A stretch of 64,000 nt of DNA from positions 1 to 64,000 of the forward strand of contig NZ_PSTT01000042.1 in NCBI RefSeq assembly GCF_002931235.1, written 5' to 3'. The DNA comes from Subtercola sp. Z020 (GTDB taxonomy: Bacteria; Actinomycetota; Actinomycetes; Actinomycetales; Microbacteriaceae). Each line of letters begins with the position of its first letter. Positions within the stretch are counted from its first letter, which is position 1. The notes beneath the pieces are model-generated. The model did not search any database. It was not told where the DNA came from and was given only the letters and a program-made list of their open reading frames with translations. Positions 42,450 through 50,683 of this stretch are shown here, in pieces. The position numbers and the translations under genes are program-made.

Positions 42450-44032
42450 CCATCATGGATCCGCACGACTACTGGAAAGCCCTGCGCAAGCGCTGGATCG
42501 TCATCGCCATCCTCGGTGTCATCGGCGGCGGTGTCGCGTACACCTACGCCGAATCGCTGCCCGACAGCTTCACGGCGACGAGCGAGATCTTCGTCTCCTC
42601 CACCCAGGGCCAGACGACCAGCGAGGTTCTGCAGGGCTCCACCTACACCCAGAACCTGGTGCAGTCCTACTCGCAGCTGGCGACAACGCCCGCCGTCCTG
42701 ACCCCCGTCATCGCCGAGCTGGGGCTCGACCTGACTCCGTCGCAGCTGGCCAAGACCATCACGGCGACGACCCCGCTGAACACGGTGCTGATCCAGATCA
42801 CCGTGACCAACGGAGATCCTCAGCTGGCGGCATCCATCGCCAACAGCGTCGGCACCTCGCTCTCGACGACGGCCATCGGCCTGTCGCCGAAGAATGCGAC
42901 AGACGTCGCCTCGATCTCGATGAGCATCGTCACGCCGGCGCAGGCCCCGGTCAACCCGATCGCCCCCAACCGTCGACTGATCGAGATCAGCGGTGTGGCC
43001 GTCGGCCTCGCTGCCGGTGTGCTGTACGCCATCGGGCGTGCCGTGTTCGACACCCGCCTGCGCACCAACCGCGACATCGAGCGCATCACCGATGTGCCGG
43101 TGATCGGCAACGTCGAACGTCGTCGTCGCCGCGACCCGCAGGCCAGTGGCATCACGATGCGCATGGCGCCGCACAGCCTGATCGCGGAGGACTACCGCCG
43201 CGTGCGCACGAACCTCGAGTTCGCCGACGTCGACAACGCCATCCGTTCGATCGTCGTCACGTCGGCCATGCCCGGTGAGGGCAAGACCACGATGTCGATC
43301 AACATCGCCCTCGCCATGGCCGAGCGGTCGATGCGGGTGCTGCTGATCGACGCCGACCTGCGCCGGCCCTCCGTCGCCACCTACGCCCAGATCGAGGGCG
43401 CTGCCGGCCTGACCAGCGTGCTGGTGGGGTCTGCCGACCTCGGCGATGTCATTCAGCACTGGGCGCCGAACGTCGACATTCTGACCTCGGGCACCATTCC
43501 GCCGAACCCGAACCAGCTGCTCGGTTCCACCTCGATGGCCCGGCTGCTGCGCACCGTCATCGCCGACTACGACTTCGTGATCGTCGACACCCCGCCGCTG
43601 CTGCCGGCCTCGGATGCCCTCACCCTCACGCACATGACGGATGGTGCGGTCGTGGTCTCGCTCTACAACTCCACCACCCGCCAGAAGCTCTCCGACGCCC
43701 TGGCCGCCCTGGCCGGAGTGCGCGCCCGCACCATCGGCGTCGTTCTGAACCAGACCAAGCCGAAGGCGAGGGACGAGTACTACAGCAGCGACGTGACGAA
43801 GATGGGCACGACGGCACCGGCCGCCTCGGCCGACGGACACGCAGGCACCGGCACTGATACGGACGCCGACGTGAACACCGAGGCCGACACCTCCATCGAG
43901 GCGAACATCGTCGACCACTCCGACACGGACACCGTGCCTGTGACCGTGGCCGGCGACAGCGCGGCGGAGCGCATCGAAGAAGCCCTGTCGACGCGACCCT
44001 CCGCCACCTCCGAGCTCCGGCCGGTGCCATGA
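42446..44032 (+). CDS. Polysaccharide co-polymerase/tyrosine autokinase (fused Wzz-BY-kinase)
   Basis: Controls polymer length and export. 528 residues: Wzz domain with membrane segments at about 17-35 and 179-199 flanking an extracellular region, then a BY-kinase with Walker A around 274-282 (AMPGEGKTT), Walker A' VLLIDADLRRPS (298-309) and Walker B FVIVDTPP (377-384). The usual C-terminal tyrosine cluster is missing: only Y445-Y446 are near the end, followed by an Asp/Thr-rich acidic tail of about 75 residues. No partner phosphatase gene is visible. Overlaps both neighbours by four bases. Confidence 0.9.
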   Translation: MTIMDPHDYWKALRKRWIVIAILGVIGGGVAYTYAESLPDSFTATSEIFVSSTQGQTTSEVLQGSTYTQNLVQSYSQLATTPAVLTPVIAELGLDLTPSQLAKTITATTPLNTVLIQITVTNGDPQLAASIANSVGTSLSTTAIGLSPKNATDVASISMSIVTPAQAPVNPIAPNRRLIEISGVAVGLAAGVLYAIGRAVFDTRLRTNRDIERITDVPVIGNVERRRRRDPQASGITMRMAPHSLIAEDYRRVRTNLEFADVDNAIRSIVVTSAMPGEGKTTMSINIALAMAERSMRVLLIDADLRRPSVATYAQIEGAAGLTSVLVGSADLGDVIQHWAPNVDILTSGTIPPNPNQLLGSTSMARLLRTVIADYDFVIVDTPPLLPASDALTLTHMTDGAVVVSLYNSTTRQKLSDALAALAGVRARTIGVVLNQTKPKARDEYYSSDVTKMGTTAPAASADGHAGTGTDTDADVNTEADTSIEANIVDHSDTDTVPVTVAGDSAAERIEEALSTRPSATSELRPVP

Positions 44033-45174
44033 CCGTGGCACGTCGCGAACTGCCGCGTACCTCCCTGCAACGGCGCGTTCGGCTCTACGAGTCGGTGCGC
44101 ACCGCCCACCTCGAGCGTGCGCACGAACTGCAGCCCGCCAGCATCCTGTACCGGGTGAAGCGCTACGACTTCGAGGACACCCTCGCCCGCGGCCTGCACC
44201 TCGTGCGGGTCGGGCCGCTGAGCGGGGCCCTGCTCATCGCCCGTTCCCGCATCGAGACCCTGGAGATCAACGAGCCGTTGATGCTGTCGAGCCTGGCCTC
44301 GACCTCGCTCGCGCTGCTCGCCCTGAAGGTGCGCCACGCCCTCGGCGGCAAGCGCACGACCGTGGTGACCTACGCGATCGGGAACACCGATCCGTTCGCG
44401 GTGACCACGCACCAGCGCCCTCGCACACGCCTCCGCAGGAAGGTCGAACGCCGGCTCGCCCGCTGGGTCTGGAACCGGGTCGACCGCGCCGCCTTCGGTA
44501 CCAGCGCGGCGCAGCAGACCTACGAGAACGTGCTGGGCGAGGTGGCCCTCGGCTCGAACTCGCTGGTGATCCCCGCGCTGCCGGCGCCCGCGCCGACCGC
44601 TGCGGCGAGCAGCCGCGTCGACGGTCGCGTGATCTTCGTCGGGGCGTTCAGCGAGCGGAAGGGCATCCGGGTGCTTCTCGATGCCTGGCCGCACGTGACG
44701 CGCCTGCGACCCGGCGCCACCCTCACCATCATGGGCAAGGGCATTCTCGAAGACAGCGTGCTCGCCGTCGCCCGTCTGTTCGAGGGCATCACCGTCGAGA
44801 TCGATCCCGACCGCGGGCGCATCGCGCAGGCGCTCGACGAGGCGCGCGTACTGGTTCTGCCGTCGCAGCCGTCGCCGACGTGGCGTGAGCAGGTCGGCCT
44901 GCCGATCGTCGAGGGCCTCTCGCACGGCCTGGCCATCGTGACGACCGAGGAGACCGGGCTCGCCGACTGGCTGAGCGCCCACGCGCACGCGGTCGTCACC
45001 GACCCTGCGTCGAGCCCCGAGCTCGCGGTGGCGATCGTGCAGCTGCTCGACGACGACCGTGCGGTCGACGATGTTCTGCAGGCCCTGCCGGCCCGCGACG
45101 GGCGGCTGGCCGCCGACGACTGGATGTTCTCCCACGCCCTCACGATCTCCGACCTGGCCCGGGTGTACACCTGA
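44029..45174 (+). CDS. GT4-like glycosyltransferase
   Basis: A 381-residue GT-B glycosyltransferase with a divergent N-terminus. The donor domain is recognisable from VDGRVIFVGAFSERKGIRVLLDAW, LTIMGKGILEDSV and PSPTWREQVGLPIVEGLSHGLA (Glu-containing motif). It is likely a retaining enzyme adding a later sugar of the repeat unit. Start overlaps the kinase stop by four bases; its stop overlaps the flippase start by one. Confidence 0.83.
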   Translation: MTVARRELPRTSLQRRVRLYESVRTAHLERAHELQPASILYRVKRYDFEDTLARGLHLVRVGPLSGALLIARSRIETLEINEPLMLSSLASTSLALLALKVRHALGGKRTTVVTYAIGNTDPFAVTTHQRPRTRLRRKVERRLARWVWNRVDRAAFGTSAAQQTYENVLGEVALGSNSLVIPALPAPAPTAAASSRVDGRVIFVGAFSERKGIRVLLDAWPHVTRLRPGATLTIMGKGILEDSVLAVARLFEGITVEIDPDRGRIAQALDEARVLVLPSQPSPTWREQVGLPIVEGLSHGLAIVTTEETGLADWLSAHAHAVVTDPASSPELAVAIVQLLDDDRAVDDVLQALPARDGRLAADDWMFSHALTISDLARVYT

Positions 45175-46544
45175 TGGCCGTTCGGGGCCTGCGCCGGGGC
45201 GGCACGTTCAGCCTGGTCGGCAGCGCCGCCGTGGCGAAGGTCGGCGTCATGGCGGTTGCCGGCATTCTCGGCATCATCACCAGCCGGATGATCATTCAGA
45301 ACTTCGGCGTCGACGCCTACGCGCAGTACGGCCTGCTCTCGAGCTTCCCGACCCTGCTGCCCTTCGCCGACCTCGGAATCGCGGCTGTCGTCATCAACGC
45401 CGTCGCCGGCTCCGCGGCCCCGCGCACCGACGACTACGTGCGGCGCACCATCGTGACCGCCTTCCGCATTCTGCTCGTCTCCGGCGGCATCATGGTGACG
45501 ATCGGCGCGATCATCACCGTCGCCGGCTGGTGGCCCGTTCTGCTCGGCAAGGGCCTCATGCCCGAAGGCGGCGACATCGCGGCCTTCCTCTGCATCGCGG
45601 TGTTCGGCCTCGTCATTCCGCTCACCGTCGGCCAGCGCATCCTCGTCGGCCTGAAGAAGACCACAACCCAGGTGGCCAGCCAGGCCGTCGTCGCCCCCTT
45701 CATGTTCCTCGTCGTGGGAGCGTTCGTCGTGCTGATGGTGCCGGCCGGCACCTACCTCGCGGTCGTCACCTACGTTGCGAACGCCCTCGTCTCCGTCATC
45801 TGCCTGATCGTCGCCGCGCGCGCCCTGAGGCCGCAGGTAGGCGCCGCCATCCGCGAGATCCCGCACATCCGGAGCTACCGCGGAGTGTCCGCGCTCGGGC
45901 TCGCCTGGCCGATGCTCGTGCAGATGGTCGCCCTGCCCATCGCCATGCAGACCGGTCGCCTGCTGCTCAGCCACCTCGGCACCGTCGAACAGCTCGCGGC
46001 CTACAACCTCGCCTCCCAGCTCTTCGGCATCGTGCTGCAGACGATCGCCGCCGCCGGTCTCGCTCTCTGGCCGATCTACGCGGCCGCACGAAGCGCCAAC
46101 CGGGTCGAATCGCCGGCCGTCGCGACGCTCTGGTTCCTCGCCGGCGGGCTGCTCATGGGCGGGGCCCTCGCCGTGCTCTCGCCGTTCCTGGCCTCGTTCG
46201 TGTCGGGTGGCCAGATCCACCTCGATCTCTGGCTGGTGCTCGCGTTCGTTCTGTTCGTGGGGCTTCAGGCTGCCAAGTACCCCATCGGCATGTACATGAC
46301 CGACAAGCGGGGCCTGGTCTTCCAGGTCGTGCCGGTGCTCATCATGATCCCCCTGAACATCGGTCTCTCGTGGTGGCTGATCGGCATCATCGGGGCAGCG
46401 GGGCCGGTGGTGGGGTCGTCTGTGGCGGTGGCGCTCTGCCAGGTGGTGCCGAACCTCTGGTACGTTTCGCGGGATGTCGCGAAGAGACGACAGTCGATCC
46501 AGGATGCCGTGGCCTCCGCCGAACGGGAGAGCGAACATGTCTGA
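45174..46544 (+). CDS. Polysaccharide flippase (Wzx-like, MATE/MOP superfamily)
   Basis: Moves the undecaprenyl-linked repeat unit across the membrane. 456 residues with about 12 to 14 membrane segments; the start FSLVGSAAVAKVGVMAVAG and ITSRMIIQNFGVDAYAQYGL are typical of PST-type flippases. It ends in a charged cytoplasmic tail. One-base overlap with the previous glycosyltransferase and eight-base overlap with the next. Confidence 0.9.
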   Translation: MAVRGLRRGGTFSLVGSAAVAKVGVMAVAGILGIITSRMIIQNFGVDAYAQYGLLSSFPTLLPFADLGIAAVVINAVAGSAAPRTDDYVRRTIVTAFRILLVSGGIMVTIGAIITVAGWWPVLLGKGLMPEGGDIAAFLCIAVFGLVIPLTVGQRILVGLKKTTTQVASQAVVAPFMFLVVGAFVVLMVPAGTYLAVVTYVANALVSVICLIVAARALRPQVGAAIREIPHIRSYRGVSALGLAWPMLVQMVALPIAMQTGRLLLSHLGTVEQLAAYNLASQLFGIVLQTIAAAGLALWPIYAAARSANRVESPAVATLWFLAGGLLMGGALAVLSPFLASFVSGGQIHLDLWLVLAFVLFVGLQAAKYPIGMYMTDKRGLVFQVVPVLIMIPLNIGLSWWLIGIIGAAGPVVGSSVAVALCQVVPNLWYVSRDVAKRRQSIQDAVASAERESEHV

Positions 46545-47658
46545 GAGCTCGACGTCGTTCATCTTTCCGAGCGAACGGGACATCCCCGCCTGGGAGCGCC
46601 GGCACGCCGCCGGCGAGGTACCGGGACGCTGGCCCTACGGACTGCACGAGCTGGCGTCGTACACCGGGCGCCTCGAAGCCGTGGCCGCGGGGGAGCCCTC
46701 GCGGGCATCCGTTCTGCGCAGCCGGGCGCGGGCGCTGCTGCCCGGGCGACCCGGCCCGAAACGCCCGGCCGGCGACGGCGCCCAGGGTGTCGGCGCCCGG
46801 GGCATCGGCCCCCGGAGCATCGGCCTCACCTGGGACGAGAACGCGGCCCGTCGCATGTACCTCGAACACCGGCACGACGAGATGTACAGCGGCGTCATCT
46901 GGGTGACCGACATCCTGGCCCGGGGCGGAGACATCGGCACGATGCGGTCTGTGCTGCGAGGCATGAACGGGTTGTGGGTGATCAGCCGCGGCCAGCAGGC
47001 GGCCGTCGAACGGCTGGTCGGCGACGACGGCCCTCCCGTCGGCTTCTTTCGGTTCGGCGTCGACGAGACGTTCTTCACCCCTGCCCCACCCGCCGAACGC
47101 CCACTCGTGCTGAGCGTCGGCGGTGACCGCGACCGTGACACGGCGACGCTCTTCGAGGCGCTCGACGAGGTGAAGCGGCGTGCGTCAGACGCCGAGGTCG
47201 TCGTACAGACCTCCAGCGACCTGCCGGCGCCCGACGGCGTGACGAAGCTCGCGCGGGTCAGCCACTCCGAGCTGCGGGCGCTCTACCGGCGGGCCAGCGT
47301 GGTGGCGATCGCCACCCGCCCCAACCTGCACGCGTCGGGCATGACGGTGAGCCTCGAAGCGATGGCGACCGCCCGCCCCGTCGTGATGACCGACACTCCC
47401 GGCATCGACGATTACGTCGCGCACGAGCAGACCGGCTTTCTCACCCCGGTCGGCGACCCCCGGGCGATGGCCGGCCGGGTGCTGCGGCTGCTGGCCGACC
47501 CGACGCTCGCGGAGCAGTTCGGCCTCGCCGGCCGGGCCGCCGTCGAGGCCGGTCTCACGAGCTCCCACATGGTGCGTGAGCTCGCCGCGTTCACCGGGCT
47601 ACAGCGCCCGACCCCGTCGCCCGCGACCGGCGACGCCGCGCACGCAACTCTTCCCTGA
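46537..47658 (+). CDS. Glycosyltransferase, GT4-like
   Basis: A 373-residue enzyme. The first 100 residues do not match a family I know (SERDIPAWERRHAAGEVPGR); the C-terminal donor domain is clear: LVLSVGGDRDRDTATLFEAL, VVVQTSSDLP and NLHASGMTVSLEAMATARPVVMTD. The start at 46537 is preferred over a longer frame because it gives the same eight-base overlap as neighbours and GGGAGA lies upstream. Last gene of the nine-gene coupled run. Its final 68 bp are also the end of the opposing GT2 gene. Confidence 0.83.
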   Translation: MSESSTSFIFPSERDIPAWERRHAAGEVPGRWPYGLHELASYTGRLEAVAAGEPSRASVLRSRARALLPGRPGPKRPAGDGAQGVGARGIGPRSIGLTWDENAARRMYLEHRHDEMYSGVIWVTDILARGGDIGTMRSVLRGMNGLWVISRGQQAAVERLVGDDGPPVGFFRFGVDETFFTPAPPAERPLVLSVGGDRDRDTATLFEALDEVKRRASDAEVVVQTSSDLPAPDGVTKLARVSHSELRALYRRASVVAIATRPNLHASGMTVSLEAMATARPVVMTDTPGIDDYVAHEQTGFLTPVGDPRAMAGRVLRLLADPTLAEQFGLAGRAAVEAGLTSSHMVRELAAFTGLQRPTPSPATGDAAHATLP

Positions 47659-48565
47659 CCAGCCGGCGGCCGTCACGCACGCCCCGGAATGCCGCGAAGA
47701 GGGGCGAGAGAGAGTGGGTGAACTGGCGGCGGCCGCCCTGCAGCAGAACCTCCCAGGCGATCGCCCGAGTCTGGCCCGACCAGCGCTCGATCGTCGTGTC
47801 GTCGAGGTGACGCACCGCGAACAGCAGGCGGTTGCGGATGTTGTAGTAGTAATACGTGTTCGACTTGGGCTCACCCGAGTGGGAGTACCCGCCACCCTGA
47901 TGGGTACCGCCCTCTGCGTGCACGGCCACGGCATCCGTCACCACACGCAGCCGGCCACCGGCAGCGGCCACCCTGTGCGAGAAGTCGACGTCTTCCCAGT
48001 ACAGGAAGTACTGCTCGTCGAACCCACCCGTCTTGCGCCAGAGCTCGCGCGTCATCAGCAGGCAGGCGCCGCTCAGCCACGGCTCGATGGCCTGGGCGCT
48101 GCCCGGCAGGCGACGCCGCGCCGAACGGATGCGCCCGTCGGTCAGGTAGAGATCGGAACCGTTGAACCACACCGAGCCGTCAGGCCGGAGGATCTGCGGG
48201 GAGTAGAGCGTGTCGGAGTCTTCGGCGCTGGCCTCGATCAGCTGCTCGAGGGCCTTCTCGGCGATCTCGACATCGGGGTTCAGCAGGAGCAACAGCTTCG
48301 CGCCCAACTGCTCGGCGTGCAGCACGCCACGGTTCATCCCGCCGCCGAACCCGGTGTTGCCGGTCGGCAGCACGGTGTTCCAGCCCTCGCGGGCGGCCAG
48401 CGACACCACGCGCGAACGCTCCTGCTCGCTGGAGTAGTTGTCGACGATCACCACGGTCAGCTCGGGCTGCCGGCGGGTGAGCGGCGCCAGGTTGGCCTCG
48501 AGCAGCGCTGTCGAACCGTAGTTGACCACCACGATCGCAAGACTGGACAGAGATGACGAACTCAT
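47591..48565 (-). CDS. GT2-family glycosyltransferase
   Basis: A 324-residue inverting GT-A enzyme. Motifs are AIVVVNYGS at the start, VVIVDNYSSE, the DxD-like LLNPDVEI, WLSGACLLMTRELWRKTGGFDEQYFLYWEDVDFSHR with the catalytic Asp/Glu pair, and a helical C-terminus. It resembles rhamnosyl- or galactofuranosyltransferases of the WcaA/RfbF type. AGGAG lies eight bases before the ATG. Divergent from the next gene with a gap of only 35 bp. Confidence 0.9.
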   Translation of the reverse strand: MSSSSLSSLAIVVVNYGSTALLEANLAPLTRRQPELTVVIVDNYSSEQERSRVVSLAAREGWNTVLPTGNTGFGGGMNRGVLHAEQLGAKLLLLLNPDVEIAEKALEQLIEASAEDSDTLYSPQILRPDGSVWFNGSDLYLTDGRIRSARRRLPGSAQAIEPWLSGACLLMTRELWRKTGGFDEQYFLYWEDVDFSHRVAAAGGRLRVVTDAVAVHAEGGTHQGGGYSHSGEPKSNTYYYYNIRNRLLFAVRHLDDTTIERWSGQTRAIAWEVLLQGGRRQFTHSLSPLFAAFRGVRDGRRLVREELRARRRRSRATGSGAVAR

Positions 48566-48587
48566 ACCGTGACTCCTCGGAAGACGG

Positions 48588-48593
48588 GATAAT
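48588..48593 (+). promoter_or_regulatory. Leaderless -10 box of the second GT2 gene
   Basis: GATAAT ends seven bases before the ATG at 48601. Its promoter must overlap the 5' coding end or leader of the divergent GT2 gene. Confidence 0.4.
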
Positions 48594-48600
48594 GACTGTG

Positions 48601-49608
48601 ATGAACGCTGACGAGACGCCCCACGACCACGCGGAGCCGCAACGGCAGCCGCAGCCGCAGCAGCGAACGCTGGCCATCGCGGTTCTGACGTTCCGCCGAC
48701 CCGACGACCTTCGGGTCGTGCTGCCGCTGCTGGTCGAACAGCTGCTGGCCGTCGGCTCCCGTGTGAAGGGTACCGTTCTGGTGGTCGACAACGACCCGGC
48801 GGGTTCGGGGCGTTCGACGGTCGACGCGGTGACGAGCGGGATGCCCGCCGGCCAGCAGCATCTCGTCGACTACGTGCACGAGCCGACGCCGGGCATCGCG
48901 GCCGCCCGCAACCGGGCCCTCGACGAGTCGCGCGACTCCGACCTGCTGGTCTTCATCGACGACGACGAACGGCCCACCCCCGAGTGGCTCAGCAGCCTGC
49001 TCGAGGTGCAGTCGGCCACGGGCTGCGCCGCCGTCGCCGGGCCGGTGACCTCGGAGTACGAGATCGAGCCGGGCCGCTGGATCACGGCGGGCCGCTTCTT
49101 CGAGCGCCGGCGCCTCGCCGACCGCACGCCGATCACGGTCGCCGCGACCAACAACCTGCTGCTCGACATGGGGCTGGTCACCGAGCTCGACCTGCGTTTC
49201 GACACGACCCTCGGCGTGATCGGCGGCGAAGACACGCTCTTCACCCGCCAGATCGTCGACGGCGGGGGCACGATGTTCTGGGCGGCCGGTGCCGGCGTGG
49301 TCGACGTCGTACCGCGTGCCCGCATCACGAAGAAGTGGGTGGTGCTGCGCGCCTTCTCGAGCGGCAACAGCTGGAGTGTGACGAGCCTGATGCTGACCGG
49401 CGGAGGCTCCGTCGCCCAGCTGAAGGCCCGGCTCGTGCTGACCGCGCGGGGCCTGGTCCGGGCCGCGGCCGGAACGGCCCAGATCGTCGCCGGCATCGTG
49501 CTCCGCTCGCTCGCCCATCGGGCGCGCGGCACCCGCACGCTGGCGAGGGGCGCCGGAATGGTGGGCGGCGCCTGGGGCTACTCCTACGAGGAGTACCGCC
49601 GGGCGTGA
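48601..49608 (+). CDS. GT2-family glycosyltransferase
   Basis: A 335-residue GT-A enzyme. Motifs are TLAIAVLTFRRPDDLRVVLP, VLVVDNDPAGSG, GIAAARNRALDESRDSDLLVFIDDDERP (DxD), then the GGEDTLFTRQIVDGGG catalytic region. Upstream in-frame codons at 48553 and 48592 would lengthen it; the first would overlap the opposing gene's start, so ATG 48601 with its -10 box is preferred. Converges with the GT4 gene after a 39 bp gap. It may add a side-branch sugar. Confidence 0.88.
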   Translation: MNADETPHDHAEPQRQPQPQQRTLAIAVLTFRRPDDLRVVLPLLVEQLLAVGSRVKGTVLVVDNDPAGSGRSTVDAVTSGMPAGQQHLVDYVHEPTPGIAAARNRALDESRDSDLLVFIDDDERPTPEWLSSLLEVQSATGCAAVAGPVTSEYEIEPGRWITAGRFFERRRLADRTPITVAATNNLLLDMGLVTELDLRFDTTLGVIGGEDTLFTRQIVDGGGTMFWAAGAGVVDVVPRARITKKWVVLRAFSSGNSWSVTSLMLTGGGSVAQLKARLVLTARGLVRAAAGTAQIVAGIVLRSLAHRARGTRTLARGAGMVGGAWGYSYEEYRRA

Positions 49609-49647
49609 CGGAGCCCCGGGGCCGCTGGGCCTCGACGTCGACATCGC

Positions 49648-50673
49648 TCAGCCCTCCGTGCGCGGCTTCGCCGCAACGGCCGCGGCCGCCGCGAGGTAGG
49701 CGGAGTGGTGCTGCATCCCGGCGTCGTGCCAGTCGCGGTCGTCGAGCCGGGGCGGGTCGACGGGGCCACGCTCTTGGACGGCTCGGAGCGTTGCGGCGAG
49801 CACCTCGGCGGTGAGCTCGCCGCTGTACTGGTAGACCCAGCCGGCGCCCACCTCGGCGCTCAGGCGCTCGTTCACCGGGTTGGCCGGCAGAAGCACGGGC
49901 CGGTTCAGGGAGAGTGTCGTCAGGGCGCCGCCGGAGTTGTGCATCTCGGTGTAGGGCAGCACGACGAGACTGGCGCTGCTGACGGTCTCGACCAGCTCGC
50001 GATCGTCGAGAAAACGCAGAGTGAGGTCGATGCGTTCGTCACCCGCCGCGCGGCGGCGGAGGTCGTCGGCGAGCTCCGGGGTCGACGGCCTCCCGGCCAC
50101 CCGCAGCGTCGCGTCGCCCGGCAGATCACGAAAGGCGTCGACCAGCGCATCCACGCCCTTGTAGCGGCGGATCAGCCCGAAGTAGGCGACCCGGCCGGGC
50201 GTCGGCTCGGCCGCCGGGTACCGGGCGAACCAGTCGCGATAGTGACCGTGCGGAATGAGGGCGTACCGCCGATCATCCTGAACCGGAGTCTCGGGGTTCA
50301 ACCGTATCCAGAGAGCAGTACGACGTTCGAACAGGCGGAGCAGCACGCGCTCGCGCCGGGAGATGCCGGAGGGCAACTCGAGGTTGTGAAGCGTACGCAC
50401 GATGGGGGTGCGGGTCAGGCCGAGCTTGGCCAGGAGCGCCACGGTGAGGCCCTGGCGGACCAGGGCCTTCACCGGGGAGTGGCCGGCCACGAGGATCTCG
50501 GGCCAGTGCACGTGGAACACGTCATAGCGGCCGAGCAACGCCCCCCGCCACGAGAAGTTCCGCACGGTGACCCCGGGAAGGGAGTCGATGCTCTCAGCGA
50601 GCATCACCAGGTACGGATTCGTGGTCGGGCGGGGGACGGGGAACGACTGCTGAACGGTGAACGTGTCTCTCAC
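49648..50673 (-). CDS. Glycosyltransferase, GT4-like
   Basis: About 341 residues, GT-B fold. Features are HVHWPEILVAGHSPVKAL and RTLHNLELPSG in the first half and VAYFGLIRRYKGVDALVDAF, ATLRVAGRPS and LPYTEMHNSGGALTTLSLNRPVLLP in the second, resembling capsular GT4 enzymes. The GTG at 50673 has AGAGG seven bases upstream; an alternative GTG at 50700 would overlap the upstream secreted protein gene by 17 bp. Follows that gene by only 10 bp, so it may be cotranscribed with it. Confidence 0.83.
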   Translation of the reverse strand: MRDTFTVQQSFPVPRPTTNPYLVMLAESIDSLPGVTVRNFSWRGALLGRYDVFHVHWPEILVAGHSPVKALVRQGLTVALLAKLGLTRTPIVRTLHNLELPSGISRRERVLLRLFERRTALWIRLNPETPVQDDRRYALIPHGHYRDWFARYPAAEPTPGRVAYFGLIRRYKGVDALVDAFRDLPGDATLRVAGRPSTPELADDLRRRAAGDERIDLTLRFLDDRELVETVSSASLVVLPYTEMHNSGGALTTLSLNRPVLLPANPVNERLSAEVGAGWVYQYSGELTAEVLAATLRAVQERGPVDPPRLDDRDWHDAGMQHHSAYLAAAAAVAAKPRTEG

Positions 50674-50683
50674 GGAACGGCCT

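Noticed and set aside
44520-46583. 687-codon minus-strand frame opposite the glycosyltransferase and flippase genes
   Set aside because: His/Asp/Gly/Arg-rich shadow of two recognisable genes.
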